Of a stretch of 15,965 nt of DNA, positions 5,944 through 13,041 are shown one piece after another (the stretch's first letter is position 1; each line of letters opens with the position of its first letter). Below the pieces are notes generated by a model. The model was not told the DNA's origin, did no database searches, and saw only the letters and a program-made list of their open reading frames with translations. Source of the stretch: WARW01 sp964582365 (lineage in GTDB: Bacteria > Patescibacteriota > Microgenomatia > UBA12405); the NCBI GenBank assembly GCA_964582365.1, contig CAZOQV010000016.1, forward strand, positions 1 to 15,965. The letters run 5' to 3'. A program made the translations under genes and the position numbers.

Positions 5944-7023
5944 ATGAAATTAATCAAAAAAATAAAAGATAAATTTTTTAAATTACCCTTAATTGCCAAA
6001 ATAATTATTCCAATTATTTTTATTGGTCTGATTTATTTTATTTTTACCAAAATTGTTTCTTCTCAAAATTCCNNNNNNNNNNNNNNNNNNNNNNNNNNNN
6101 NNNNNNNNNNNNNNNNNNNNNNNNNNNNNNNNNNNNNNNNNNNNNNNNNNNNNNNNNNNNNNNNNNNNNNNNTTGATCAAGCCCAAGATTCCGTTAATAA
6201 AATCAACGATTTTACTAAAACCGATCTTCAAAAACAAACCATTAATACCACTTTTAGCACCAGTCAAAGAAGTTTAACTGTTGCTCAAGCTAAATATGCC
6301 ACTGCTGATTCGGCCATCGCTATTGCTCAGACTCAACTTTCTGTTGCTTGGTCTTCTTATCAACAGGCTTCCGCCACTATTGTTGCCCCAGCCAACGGCA
6401 TTTTAACTAATTTTGCCCTTACCACCGGCATGTCCGTTACTAATCTTTCTTCCTCTTCTTCAAATTCTTCTTCCGATGCCACTCAATCAGTCGGTATAAT
6501 TACTAATCCTAAAAATCAAATCACTGCTTCTGTTTCTTTAACTGAAATTGATGTGGTTAAAGTTAATTCTGGTCAAAAAGTTACTTTAACTATGGACGCT
6601 TTCCCAGACAAAACTTTTACCGGTCAGGTTTTAGCTATCAACACCAATGGTCAATCGTCAAGTGGAGTTACTTCCTATCCTACCATCATTGTTTTTGATA
6701 ATAGTATTTCTAATATGTATCCCAACATGTCTGTTAACGCCAACATTATTATTGATTCCAAAACTGATATTTTAACCGTTCCCAGTTCCTCTATTCAAAG
6801 TTCAAATGGCGTTTCAATCGTTAAGGTTATGAAAGACAACCAAGTTTCTGAAGTTATTGTTGAAACTGGAATTTCCGACAACACTAACACCGAAATAGTT
6901 TCTGGCCTAAACGAAGGCGACGTTGTTATTACTTCAACTTCTACTGTTAAAACAACTTCTCCCTCTACTACCACCAAATCTGTTTTTAGTGGCAGTGGTA
7001 TGGGTGGTGGTTTTGGTCGATAA
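5944..7023 (+). CDS. MacA-type membrane fusion (HlyD/periplasmic adaptor) protein, interrupted by an assembly gap
   Basis: This is the adaptor subunit of a MacAB-like exporter, anchored by an N-terminal membrane helix (about 16-36) with its body outside. After the gap it has a Gln/Ala-rich coiled-coil return helix (QRSLTVAQAKYATADSAI), the second lipoyl half-motif (TIVAPANGILTNFALTTGM), a beta-barrel region (ITASVSLTEIDVVKVNSGQK) and a C-terminal membrane-proximal domain. It ends in a Ser/Gly-rich tail (SVFSGSGMGGGFGR). The first lipoyl half and outgoing coiled-coil helix, normally well over 34 residues, are missing and must lie in the 100-N gap. The gap's true length is therefore probably greater, and frame continuity across it is not proven. 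It is first in an operon with the ATPase and permease, behind the operator at 5902. Confidence 0.85.
   Translation: MKLIKKIKDKFFKLPLIAKIIIPIIFIGLIYFIFTKIVSSQNSXXXXXXXXXXXXXXXXXXXXXXXXXXXXXXXXXXDQAQDSVNKINDFTKTDLQKQTINTTFSTSQRSLTVAQAKYATADSAIAIAQTQLSVAWSSYQQASATIVAPANGILTNFALTTGMSVTNLSSSSSNSSSDATQSVGIITNPKNQITASVSLTEIDVVKVNSGQKVTLTMDAFPDKTFTGQVLAINTNGQSSSGVTSYPTIIVFDNSISNMYPNMSVNANIIIDSKTDILTVPSSSIQSSNGVSIVKVMKDNQVSEVIVETGISDNTNTEIVSGLNEGDVVITSTSTVKTTSPSTTTKSVFSGSGMGGGFGR
6073..6172. other. Assembly gap, 100 Ns
   Basis: Exactly 100 Ns, the conventional placeholder for a scaffold gap of unknown size. It removes the first half of the lipoyl and coiled-coil region of the adaptor gene. Confidence 0.98.
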
Positions 7024-7027
7024 TTTT

Positions 7028-7750
7028 ATGAAAAATCAACCAATTATTACCATCAAAAATCTCTCTAAAATTTACAAAACTGATGTTTTGGAGACTACAG
7101 CCCTAGATAACATTTCTTTTGAAGTTAAAAAAGGGGAGTTTGTGGCCATTATGGGTCCTTCAGGTTCTGGAAAATCAACTCTCATGCACATCATTGGTGC
7201 TCTTGATAAACCAACCTCTGGCACATATCTTCTCGATGGTGAAAATGTTGCCCAACTTACCGATGACGAATTATCTGATATCAGAAATCGTAAAATTGGT
7301 TTTGTTTTTCAATCCTACAATCTTCTTCCTCGCACCACTACTGTCAAAAATGTTATGTTGCCTATGGCCTATGCCGGAGTTGATCTCAAAGAAAGAGAAG
7401 AACTGGCCATTAAATATCTAAAAATGGTTGGCCTTGGTGACCGTTTAAAACATACCAGTAATCAGCTTTCCGGTGGTCAACAACAACGAGTTGCCATTGC
7501 TCGGGCCTTAAGTATGCACCCCTCTATTATTTTGGCCGATGAGCCAACTGGCAACATCGCCTCGGCCCAAGCCGAAGAAATCATGGCTATTTTTCAAAAA
7601 CTTAATCAAGAAGGTAATACTATTATTATAATTACTCACGAACCAGATATTGCCGAACATGCCAAAAGAATTATTATTATTCGCGACGGCAAAATTGTTT
7701 CAGATAATTCCAATCATCAACAAAAAGTTATTAAAAATCGACAAAAATGA
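7028..7750 (+). CDS. ABC transporter ATPase, MacB/LolD type
   Basis: This 240-residue ATPase of the exporter acts on the cytoplasmic face. It has Walker A GPSGSGKST (43-51), Q-loop FVFQSYNLLP (Q95), signature LSGGQ (147-151) followed by QQRVAIARAL, Walker B IILADEP (167-173) and an H-loop histidine in IITHEPD. The D-loop, usually GNLDS in this family, reads GNIAS, so its Asp is replaced by Ala. The ATG at 7028 is 4 bases after the adaptor's stop; a longer upstream frame is overprinted on the adaptor gene and is not real. The stop TGA overlaps the permease ATG (ATGA), indicating coupled translation. In this exporter class the ATPase and permease are separate polypeptides rather than fused as in E. 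coli MacB. Confidence 0.95.
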   Translation: MKNQPIITIKNLSKIYKTDVLETTALDNISFEVKKGEFVAIMGPSGSGKSTLMHIIGALDKPTSGTYLLDGENVAQLTDDELSDIRNRKIGFVFQSYNLLPRTTTVKNVMLPMAYAGVDLKEREELAIKYLKMVGLGDRLKHTSNQLSGGQQQRVAIARALSMHPSIILADEPTGNIASAQAEEIMAIFQKLNQEGNTIIIITHEPDIAEHAKRIIIIRDGKIVSDNSNHQQKVIKNRQK

Positions 7751-8973
7751 AACCACTAGAATTATTTTTTGAAAGTTTAGGCACCTTAACTCTAAACAAA
7801 ACTCGAACCGCCTTGGCTGTGTTGGGAATAGTTATTGGCATTGGCAGTGTCATTGCTTTAATGTCTCTTGGTCAAGCCACTCAAAAATCAATTCAAAATC
7901 AAATAGAATCTCTTGGCTCAAATTTATTAACTGTTCAACCAGGTGCTGCTCGCGGCGCTGGCGGTGTTCAAAGTGCTCCTGGTAGTCGCACTACTTTAAC
8001 TTCTGATGATGCCAAAGCTCTGGCTTCTTCGACGGAAATTACCACTATTAATAAATTTTCTCCTGAATATTCCAGTCGTACTCAAATAATTACCAGCCAA
8101 GGCAACTCTAATACTCAAGTTGTTGGAATCGGTCCAAATTATTTTGATGTTCACAAGGTTTCTCTTGATGATGGTGTTTTAATTACTCAAACCGATGTTG
8201 ACAGTCTGAAAAAAATTGCCATTATTGGCCCCACTGTTGTTGCTAACTTATTTCCCGATGGTACCAATCCTATTGGTCAAACCATTAAAATTAAAAATCA
8301 AAATTTAACTATTGTTGGTGTCACCGTTGCCAAAGGCGGTACTGGTTTTAATAACCAAGATGATATTGTTTATGTGCCTCTCACCACCGCCCAAAAACAG
8401 CTTTTTGGAGTCAGTCATTTAAGTTCCATTGCTCTTGAAGCCAAAAGTGCTGAACAAATGACAGTTGCTCAAGATGAAGTTGGCTATTTTCTTTTAACTC
8501 GTCATAGGATCACCGATCCTACTAAGGCTGATTTTACGATTATGTCCCAGCAAGACATGGTTAATACTATCACTTCAGTTACTGGCACTTTTACTACACT
8601 TTTAGCCGGTGTTGCCGCCATTTCTCTTCTGGTTGGTGGTATTGGTATTATGAACATTATGTTGGTTACAGTCACCGAAAGGACTCGAGAAATTGGTCTC
8701 CGAAAAGCTCTTGGTGCCAAGAAAAAAACTATTACCACTCAATTTTTAATCGAATCTGTTATTTTAACTTTCACTGGTGGAATTTTAGGAATTATTTTAG
8801 GTATTTTTATTTCTTTCGTTATTTCTAAAATTACCAGTTCTCTTTTTATAGTTTCCTACAGTTCTATCTTTTTGGCTTTTATTGTTTCGGCTACTATCGG
8901 TATTTTGTTTGGTTGGTATCCCGCCAAAAAAGCTGCCAACTTAGAACCTATTGAAGCTCTTCGTTATGAATAA
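7747..8973 (+). CDS. MacB-type ABC transporter permease (FtsX-like)
   Basis: A 408-residue permease. One N-terminal membrane helix (about 21-42, TALAVLGIVIGIGSVIALM) is followed by a large extracytoplasmic MacB periplasmic-core domain (about 45-275). Three C-terminal helices (about 282-310, 335-360, 368-393) carry the family hallmark GGIGIMNIMLVTVTERTREIG and the coupling segment LRKALGAKK, ending PAKKAANLEPIEALRYE. Together with the adaptor and ATPase it forms a complete MacAB-like exporter. In a cell without an outer membrane it would export peptides, drugs or lipids across the envelope, or act as a mechanotransmitter; the substrate is unknown. Confidence 0.95.
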   Translation: MKPLELFFESLGTLTLNKTRTALAVLGIVIGIGSVIALMSLGQATQKSIQNQIESLGSNLLTVQPGAARGAGGVQSAPGSRTTLTSDDAKALASSTEITTINKFSPEYSSRTQIITSQGNSNTQVVGIGPNYFDVHKVSLDDGVLITQTDVDSLKKIAIIGPTVVANLFPDGTNPIGQTIKIKNQNLTIVGVTVAKGGTGFNNQDDIVYVPLTTAQKQLFGVSHLSSIALEAKSAEQMTVAQDEVGYFLLTRHRITDPTKADFTIMSQQDMVNTITSVTGTFTTLLAGVAAISLLVGGIGIMNIMLVTVTERTREIGLRKALGAKKKTITTQFLIESVILTFTGGILGIILGIFISFVISKITSSLFIVSYSSIFLAFIVSATIGILFGWYPAKKAANLEPIEALRYE

Positions 8974-9007
8974 AATTATTTATTAATTTATAAATTCATT
9001 AAAAAAT

Positions 9008-9475
9008 ATGAAAACTAATCAAATCATTTCTATTGCTATTTTAATCGTTGTTGCCTCAGCTGCTTCTTTTTTTGTCGGTACTAAATATCAACAAAGAAAA
9101 ACCGTTTCCCAATTTAGTCAACGATTCGGTCTTAATAATGTTTCTCCTCAAACTATGGGAAGAAATGCTGCCAATGATTCAGATAATTTTGCCAAAAATC
9201 GTGGTCAAATTTCAGGGTTTCGCCAAACAATCGGTGAAATTATCAACATTGATGATAAATCTATGACTATTAAATTAGTTGATGACAGTTCAAAAATTGT
9301 TTTATTTTCTGATTCAACCACCATTAGTCAATCTATCCAGGCCGATAAAAGTGATCTTGAAGTTGGCACTAATGTTGCTGTCAATGGAAACACCAACACT
9401 GATGGATCAGTAACTAGTAATAATATTGAAATTAATCCTCATATTGCCAATATTACTCCTGCCGTCAAAAATTAA
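9008..9475 (+). CDS. Membrane-anchored protein with a DUF5666-like domain
   Basis: This 155-residue protein has an N-terminal anchor (about 5-24), a polar linker rich in Gln, Asn and Ser (25-70), then a small beta-rich extracytoplasmic domain (about 72-145: TIGEIINIDDKSMTIKLVDDSSKIV, SDLEVGTNVAVNGNTNTDGSVTSNNIEI). This pattern fits DUF5666-type single-stranded-barrel domains, whose role is unknown. It follows the permease by 34 bases in the same direction and is probably part of the exporter operon. A role as an accessory subunit or surface protein is only inferred from position. Confidence 0.75.
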   Translation: MKTNQIISIAILIVVASAASFFVGTKYQQRKTVSQFSQRFGLNNVSPQTMGRNAANDSDNFAKNRGQISGFRQTIGEIINIDDKSMTIKLVDDSSKIVLFSDSTTISQSIQADKSDLEVGTNVAVNGNTNTDGSVTSNNIEINPHIANITPAVKN

Positions 9476-9483
9476 ATTTATTT

Positions 9484-9489
9484 TAATAC
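9484..9489 (+). promoter_or_regulatory. Possible internal -10 before the ferredoxin gene
   Basis: TAATAC ends 6 bases before the GTG at 9496, matching the spacing of other leaderless starts in the window. In so AT-rich an intergenic stretch the match alone is weak. Confidence 0.3.
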
Positions 9490-9495
9490 TAATTT

Positions 9496-9843
9496 GTGAA
9501 AAATAAACTAAAAATTATTATTCCTGTTTTGTTAATCTCTTCGTCTGCCTTTGTTTTGTTCCAAATTAAAAAAGATTTTTCTTTAATTAAAAATACACTT
9601 CCAAAGATTCAAAACTCAAACTCTCTTTCTTCCTTTGATGAAATAGTCACTCCTTCTGTTTTTCAAAAACTTAGTGTTTTATCAGACCGTTGTCGTGGTT
9701 GTGGTAAATGCGTTCGTATTGATCCATCTCATTTTGACATGAATAATAATGTTGCCATTGTTATTTCTTCTACTGATTTAAATTCTTCTAATTTAAAATT
9801 AGCCATTAATAATTGTCGCGATCAAGCCATCATTCTAGAATAA
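9496..9843 (+). CDS. Membrane-anchored single-cluster ferredoxin
   Basis: A 115-residue protein starting at GTG. Residues 5-23 are a membrane anchor or signal segment preceded by three lysines, so the rest should face outward. The C-terminal domain has CRGCGKC (C66, C69, C72), where the fourth position of the usual motif is Asp (RIDP), and a distant C107 in NCRDQAI. That is the ligand set of monocluster [4Fe-4S] ferredoxins (CxxCxxC plus a remote Cys), with the common Pro after the last Cys replaced by Arg. An Fe-S electron carrier outside the membrane is unusual. It is followed after 2 bases by a small His-containing membrane protein, suggesting the two act as an electron-transfer pair. Confidence 0.85.
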   Translation: MKNKLKIIIPVLLISSSAFVLFQIKKDFSLIKNTLPKIQNSNSLSSFDEIVTPSVFQKLSVLSDRCRGCGKCVRIDPSHFDMNNNVAIVISSTDLNSSNLKLAINNCRDQAIILE

Positions 9844-9845
9844 TT

Positions 9846-10163
9846 ATGAATAATTATTTAACTATTCCAATTTCAGCCATAATTTTGATTTCTTATTTAA
9901 TATCTTTTTTGTTAGTAAAAAATAAAAAAATTTCTCCAATTGTTCAGCGTCGTTTTTGGAATGTAATATTGCTCATTTCGTTTCTTATATCTGGAATCAT
10001 AGGGTTAATTTTAGCCATATTTATCGATCTTAAATTATCAATTGCTTGGTATCGACAGATATTAAATCTTCATGTTAAAACGGGGACTGTTATGGCCTTA
10101 GTTTCCATTTTTCATCTTTTCTGGCACCTTTCTTATTATCTTAAACGACCAACACTTCACTAA
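9846..10163 (+). CDS. Three-helix membrane protein, DUF4405/cytochrome b-like
   Basis: A 105-residue integral membrane protein with helices near 7-24, 38-60 and 80-98. H76 starts the third helix (NLHVKTG), and H90 and H94 lie in it (SIFHLFWHLSYYL). An LH...G...H pattern on a terminal helix resembles DUF4405 and related b-type cytochromes, so haem binding is plausible. The first two helices lack His, so bis-His ligation would need H76/H90 in one helix or a dimer. It begins 2 bases after the ferredoxin gene and ends the co-directional run that starts with the exporter. The 150 bases after it (10164-10313) hold no gene or clear site. Confidence 0.7.
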   Translation: MNNYLTIPISAIILISYLISFLLVKNKKISPIVQRRFWNVILLISFLISGIIGLILAIFIDLKLSIAWYRQILNLHVKTGTVMALVSIFHLFWHLSYYLKRPTLH

Positions 10164-10313
10164 ATTTTGTGCTATTAAGTAAATAATTTTTTAATTTCAC
10201 CAATTATCACTACGTAGTTTTTTTCATTCAAAAAATTTTTCATTCCAGGCTTCTGAATTAAATTTAGTACAGCATTCTTTATTCATATAAATATTTAACA
10301 CTCAGTTTAAAAT

Positions 10314-10802
10314 TTATTTTCTGCTTTCAGGTAGTCCGTACAAAGCTAAATTTTGATTTTTAAATCCTTTATCATTTGTTACTTCTTCACCGAACCACTC
10401 TGGAGGAGTAAAAACATTACTTTCTTCTTCATTTGGAAATTCTACCTCTGCCTGTAAATGACCCATTAATTTTTCTAAATAAATATCTAGCTGAATAACT
10501 CTATTTTGATATGGAATACTATATCTAATTTTTTCTAATCTTTTTCCTTCAGTGGTTGACCACAACTTATTAAATTGATCTTCTGTAAATTCAACTTCAC
10601 TATGAGGTCTAGTTTTGCCGCCAACACCCTTTACTGTTTCAGAATAATCTTTACCTTCTTTACGAAGTCTTACTTCTGATCCATCAGCCCCAATCATTAT
10701 ATAGCCCTGAATTATATTTTCACAAGGATATTGTTTCAAATTTTCCGGTAAATTTTTAACCAAAAATCTTCTTTCTATTTCATCAATTTCTTGTTCTATC
10801 AT
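10314..10802 (-). CDS. CYTH-domain (triphosphate tunnel) protein
   Basis: A 162-residue single-domain cytoplasmic protein. Hallmarks are EIERRFLV (8-15, the ExExK-type motif with Arg in the last place), IIQGYI (30-35), EVRLRKEG (43-50), YSETVKG (53-59), EVEF (69-72), a second basic/acid strand pair (RVIQLDIYLEKLMGHLQAEVEF, 101-122) and a C-terminal NQNLA. Members hydrolyse inorganic triphosphate, thiamine triphosphate or other triphosphates, or make cAMP, using metal ions in an eight-stranded tunnel; the substrate here cannot be told. The small size and the LDxY...LxGL-like segment favour a tripolyphosphatase-like enzyme. It is divergent from the NUDIX gene. A TAA lies in frame two codons upstream of the ATG, so the start is fixed. 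Confidence 0.88.
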   Translation of the reverse strand: MIEQEIDEIERRFLVKNLPENLKQYPCENIIQGYIMIGADGSEVRLRKEGKDYSETVKGVGGKTRPHSEVEFTEDQFNKLWSTTEGKRLEKIRYSIPYQNRVIQLDIYLEKLMGHLQAEVEFPNEEESNVFTPPEWFGEEVTNDKGFKNQNLALYGLPESRK

Positions 10803-10830
10803 AATTTATCAAAAACATTAATCTAACTGC

Positions 10831-10859
10831 TTTATATAGTATGGATACATATGTGTCAA
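10831..10859 (-). promoter_or_regulatory. Consensus sigma-70-like promoter of the CYTH gene
   Basis: On the minus strand TTGACA (10859-10854), exactly 17 bases, then TATAAA (10836-10831). This is the best -35 in the window. Unlike most genes here, it leaves a leader of about 20 bases before the ATG at 10802, without a visible ribosome binding site. Confidence 0.7.
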
Positions 10860-10881
10860 CAGAATAATAAAAATATATAAT
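10853..10881 (+). promoter_or_regulatory. Promoter of the NUDIX gene
   Basis: GTGTCA (10853-10858, 4 of 6 to consensus), 17 bases, perfect TATAAT (10876-10881), then 6 bases to the ATG at 10888. Its -35 overlaps the CYTH -35 (10854-10859) on the opposite strand within GTGTCAAC, so polymerase could not occupy both at once. Confidence 0.6.
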
Positions 10882-10887
10882 CAATCT

Positions 10888-11349
10888 ATGGAAAATCACA
10901 AAATAAACATTAGATTAAGGTTGGTAATTATTAAAAACGGAAAATTATTAGTTCAATTTAGACAACAACATAATTATTATCATTATGTTGGTGGTCATCT
11001 CGAATGGGGAGAAACTATTTTAGAGGGATGTATCAGAGAAATCGCCGAAGAATGTATCGGAGCCAAATTTGAGTTTAATAAAATTCTTTACATTCGTGAT
11101 TTTTTATTTCCCGAAAAAGAAAACGAACACAGCGTTGAATTATTTATTTTAGGCGACATTGATAAATTTGAAGAATTAGAACATCATTTTGATCCACAAC
11201 ATCCAGACAAGGATGTTTGGTGTACTTGGTTAGATATAAATAATTTACCAGATAATTTATTTCCCCATGCTTTATCAAAGAAATTATTAGCTGATTATAA
11301 AAATAATTTTCCCAGAGAAGGGGAATACGTTGGCAGAATGGACAAATAG
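10888..11349 (+). CDS. NUDIX hydrolase
   Basis: A 153-residue cytoplasmic hydrolase of nucleoside diphosphates linked to another group. The NUDIX box is clear: G36, E42, R50-E51 and E54-E55 in GHLEWGETILEGCIREIAEE, carrying the metal-binding glutamates. After EE the usual xGU is CIGA, a one-residue shift. Flanking strands (LVIIKNGKLLVQFRQQ; VELFILGDI) fit the fold. The C-terminal part contains DVWCTWLDINNLPDNLFP, a typical substrate-side loop. Substrate is not predictable. Its neighbour CYTH protein also acts on phosphate-rich small molecules, and the shared divergent promoter suggests linked expression. Confidence 0.93.
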   Translation: MENHKINIRLRLVIIKNGKLLVQFRQQHNYYHYVGGHLEWGETILEGCIREIAEECIGAKFEFNKILYIRDFLFPEKENEHSVELFILGDIDKFEELEHHFDPQHPDKDVWCTWLDINNLPDNLFPHALSKKLLADYKNNFPREGEYVGRMDK

Positions 11350-11481
11350 ATATTAAAATCAGCAATCTGTTAACATAATTAAAATCTGGGTTCAAAATAG
11401 AAACCGAACACCTAATGTAAAATTTAGGGCGAGTGATTCTAAAACTTTTTAATAACACTATTACTCTTTTAATAGAAATTT

Positions 11482-12978
11482 TTATTTAACTTGTTTTAAA
11501 CCACTTCCGTCCCATTCAACTACTGGTTCATCACCATATTTTGCCTTTATTTCTACCGAATGATTTTGCCAGGTACCATATTCAATAGTTTTATTTTTTG
11601 GTCCTTCAAAAGGGGCTATTGCAAAATAAACAGTTATTCTATAGCTATCAGCCAACATCTCCACCCTTTCGCTAGTTTTTATATTATCTGATGGTCTAAA
11701 ACCATGCTTAAAACTTTCTCCCGGACCATAAACTTTTCCCATTGTATAAATACCGCCTACATCTCTATCCTCGGCTGGATTAGCTGCCAGATCATCCCAA
11801 CAGGTTGGATTAAGACAGGCATCCATCATATAAGATTCTCCACTAACATTAACTATTTTATAAATCTGATTAGGAATAGTTTCCAAATTTGTTTTTGGAG
11901 TTTCTTTTTTGGGAACTTCTGTTGGTTCCTCTTCTATTTTTTTCTCTTTAGCTTCTTCTTCAATCTGTTTAATTATCTCTTCAATTGGTTGAATTGAAGT
12001 TACATTATTATCTTTTTTCCATTCAACTAATTCATCTTCAGTTAATCCACTAACATGAGTTTTTACTTCACCCTTTTCATCAACTTTAATACTTATTCCT
12101 AATATCTTTTCATCTTGAGCCACCGATCTAATCTGATCTCCCACAAATGAAATAGCACTTATCTTTTCCATCGCCTTAGACACATTTCCTGGTATATTAG
12201 CCAAAGTTAAAATACTGGCTGCTGGTTCTGTTACTGTTCTCATTTTACCTACCATTTCTGATACTTTGTTTTTATCTCCCAAAGCAATCTTGGCTTCATC
12301 ATCAGCTACTTCAAGTACTAAATCAGCTCCACTTACTACCAAAGCAGTCTTGGCTAAAACTCCACTAGTAGCTACTGCTGACATTCCTCCTGTTAATACT
12401 ACTCCACCCACAAACACAGTTACCTTAGCTCCATTTTTAATTCTCATTGCATCTTGTTCTAATCCTTCATAAACATTTCCTTCACCAGTCCAAATTTCTT
12501 GAGATATTCTATTTTGAGATTCATTTAAAATTAATTGAGCCCTTTTTACATCTACACCTAAGTGTTTAGCCAAAGTTCTTACTTGTTTTCCCATTGGTGC
12601 ACTTTCAATTACTTTTTGAATTTCAACTGAATCGTAAGCATTAACATTTTTTATTAAATTAAATGCTATTTTTTCATTAGCTAATTTATCAGCTTTCTTT
12701 TCTAATTCCATTACTTTATTCTCAAGTGTTTTCCATCCATCGATAACAGTACTCATTTCATTATTCCAATCATCATATTCTTTATATTCTTTAGCATTAA
12801 TTAATACGTTGTCGGTTTGGTAGCTTAAGGTTGTGTATTCTTTTGAAATAGACAAAGTATCTTTGTAAACTTCTTGATCTAAAGATGAGTTATTTTCTTT
12901 TTTTAAAAAGTAAAAACCAATAAATAAGGCAACTGCCAATATGGCTATTACGATTGAAATAATTTTTTTTATAGACAT
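11482..12978 (-). CDS. Large membrane-anchored protein of unknown function
   Basis: 498 residues, not recognised. Order of parts: an N-terminal anchor (5-25); a helical, charged region with coiled-coil character (35-180); a Gly/Ala/Val-rich hydrophobic stretch (185-222: VFVGGVVLTGGMSAVATSGVLA) that could be a membrane hairpin or glycine-zipper segment; a helical region (225-290); an acidic/Lys linker (333-362, EEAKEKKIEEEPTEVPKKE); and a C-terminal beta-like domain (366-498) with two close cysteines (C388, C393) that could form a disulphide if outside the cell. The architecture, helical bundle plus hydrophobic hairpin plus a C-terminal sensing or adhesion-like domain, is compatible with a surface or membrane-active protein. 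An extended -10 lies just upstream. The 132 bases between it and the NUDIX gene hold nothing I can name. Confidence 0.75.
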   Translation of the reverse strand: MSIKKIISIVIAILAVALFIGFYFLKKENNSSLDQEVYKDTLSISKEYTTLSYQTDNVLINAKEYKEYDDWNNEMSTVIDGWKTLENKVMELEKKADKLANEKIAFNLIKNVNAYDSVEIQKVIESAPMGKQVRTLAKHLGVDVKRAQLILNESQNRISQEIWTGEGNVYEGLEQDAMRIKNGAKVTVFVGGVVLTGGMSAVATSGVLAKTALVVSGADLVLEVADDEAKIALGDKNKVSEMVGKMRTVTEPAASILTLANIPGNVSKAMEKISAISFVGDQIRSVAQDEKILGISIKVDEKGEVKTHVSGLTEDELVEWKKDNNVTSIQPIEEIIKQIEEEAKEKKIEEEPTEVPKKETPKTNLETIPNQIYKIVNVSGESYMMDACLNPTCWDDLAANPAEDRDVGGIYTMGKVYGPGESFKHGFRPSDNIKTSERVEMLADSYRITVYFAIAPFEGPKNKTIEYGTWQNHSVEIKAKYGDEPVVEWDGSGLKQVK

Positions 12979-12983
12979 AAATT

Positions 12984-12992
12984 ATTTTATCA
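12984..12992 (-). promoter_or_regulatory. Extended -10 of the 498-residue protein gene
   Basis: TGATAAAAT on the minus strand (TGn extended -10 plus TAAAAT), 5 bases before the ATG at 12978. Nearly the same nonamer precedes the nucleotidyltransferase and Fic genes. Confidence 0.5.
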
Positions 12993-13030
12993 AACATATT
13001 TCAATTTCAATCCAGTGCTTATTGTCTTGC

Positions 13031-13036
13031 TATTAT
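13031..13036 (+). promoter_or_regulatory. -10 box of the VIT1-like gene
   Basis: TATTAT ends 5 bases before the ATG at 13042. It favours this ATG over the in-frame GTG at 13015. Confidence 0.45.
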
Positions 13037-13041
13037 TAACT

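Noticed and set aside
6795..6977. Minus-strand frame opposite the adaptor gene
   Set aside because: Low-complexity shadow of the Ser/Thr-rich adaptor tail with no family features or start signal.
7747..7750. Recoded TGA (glycine) as in Gracilibacteria
   Set aside because: The only TGA used as a stop sits in a standard ATGA overlap between two complete ABC subunits, so ordinary termination fits.
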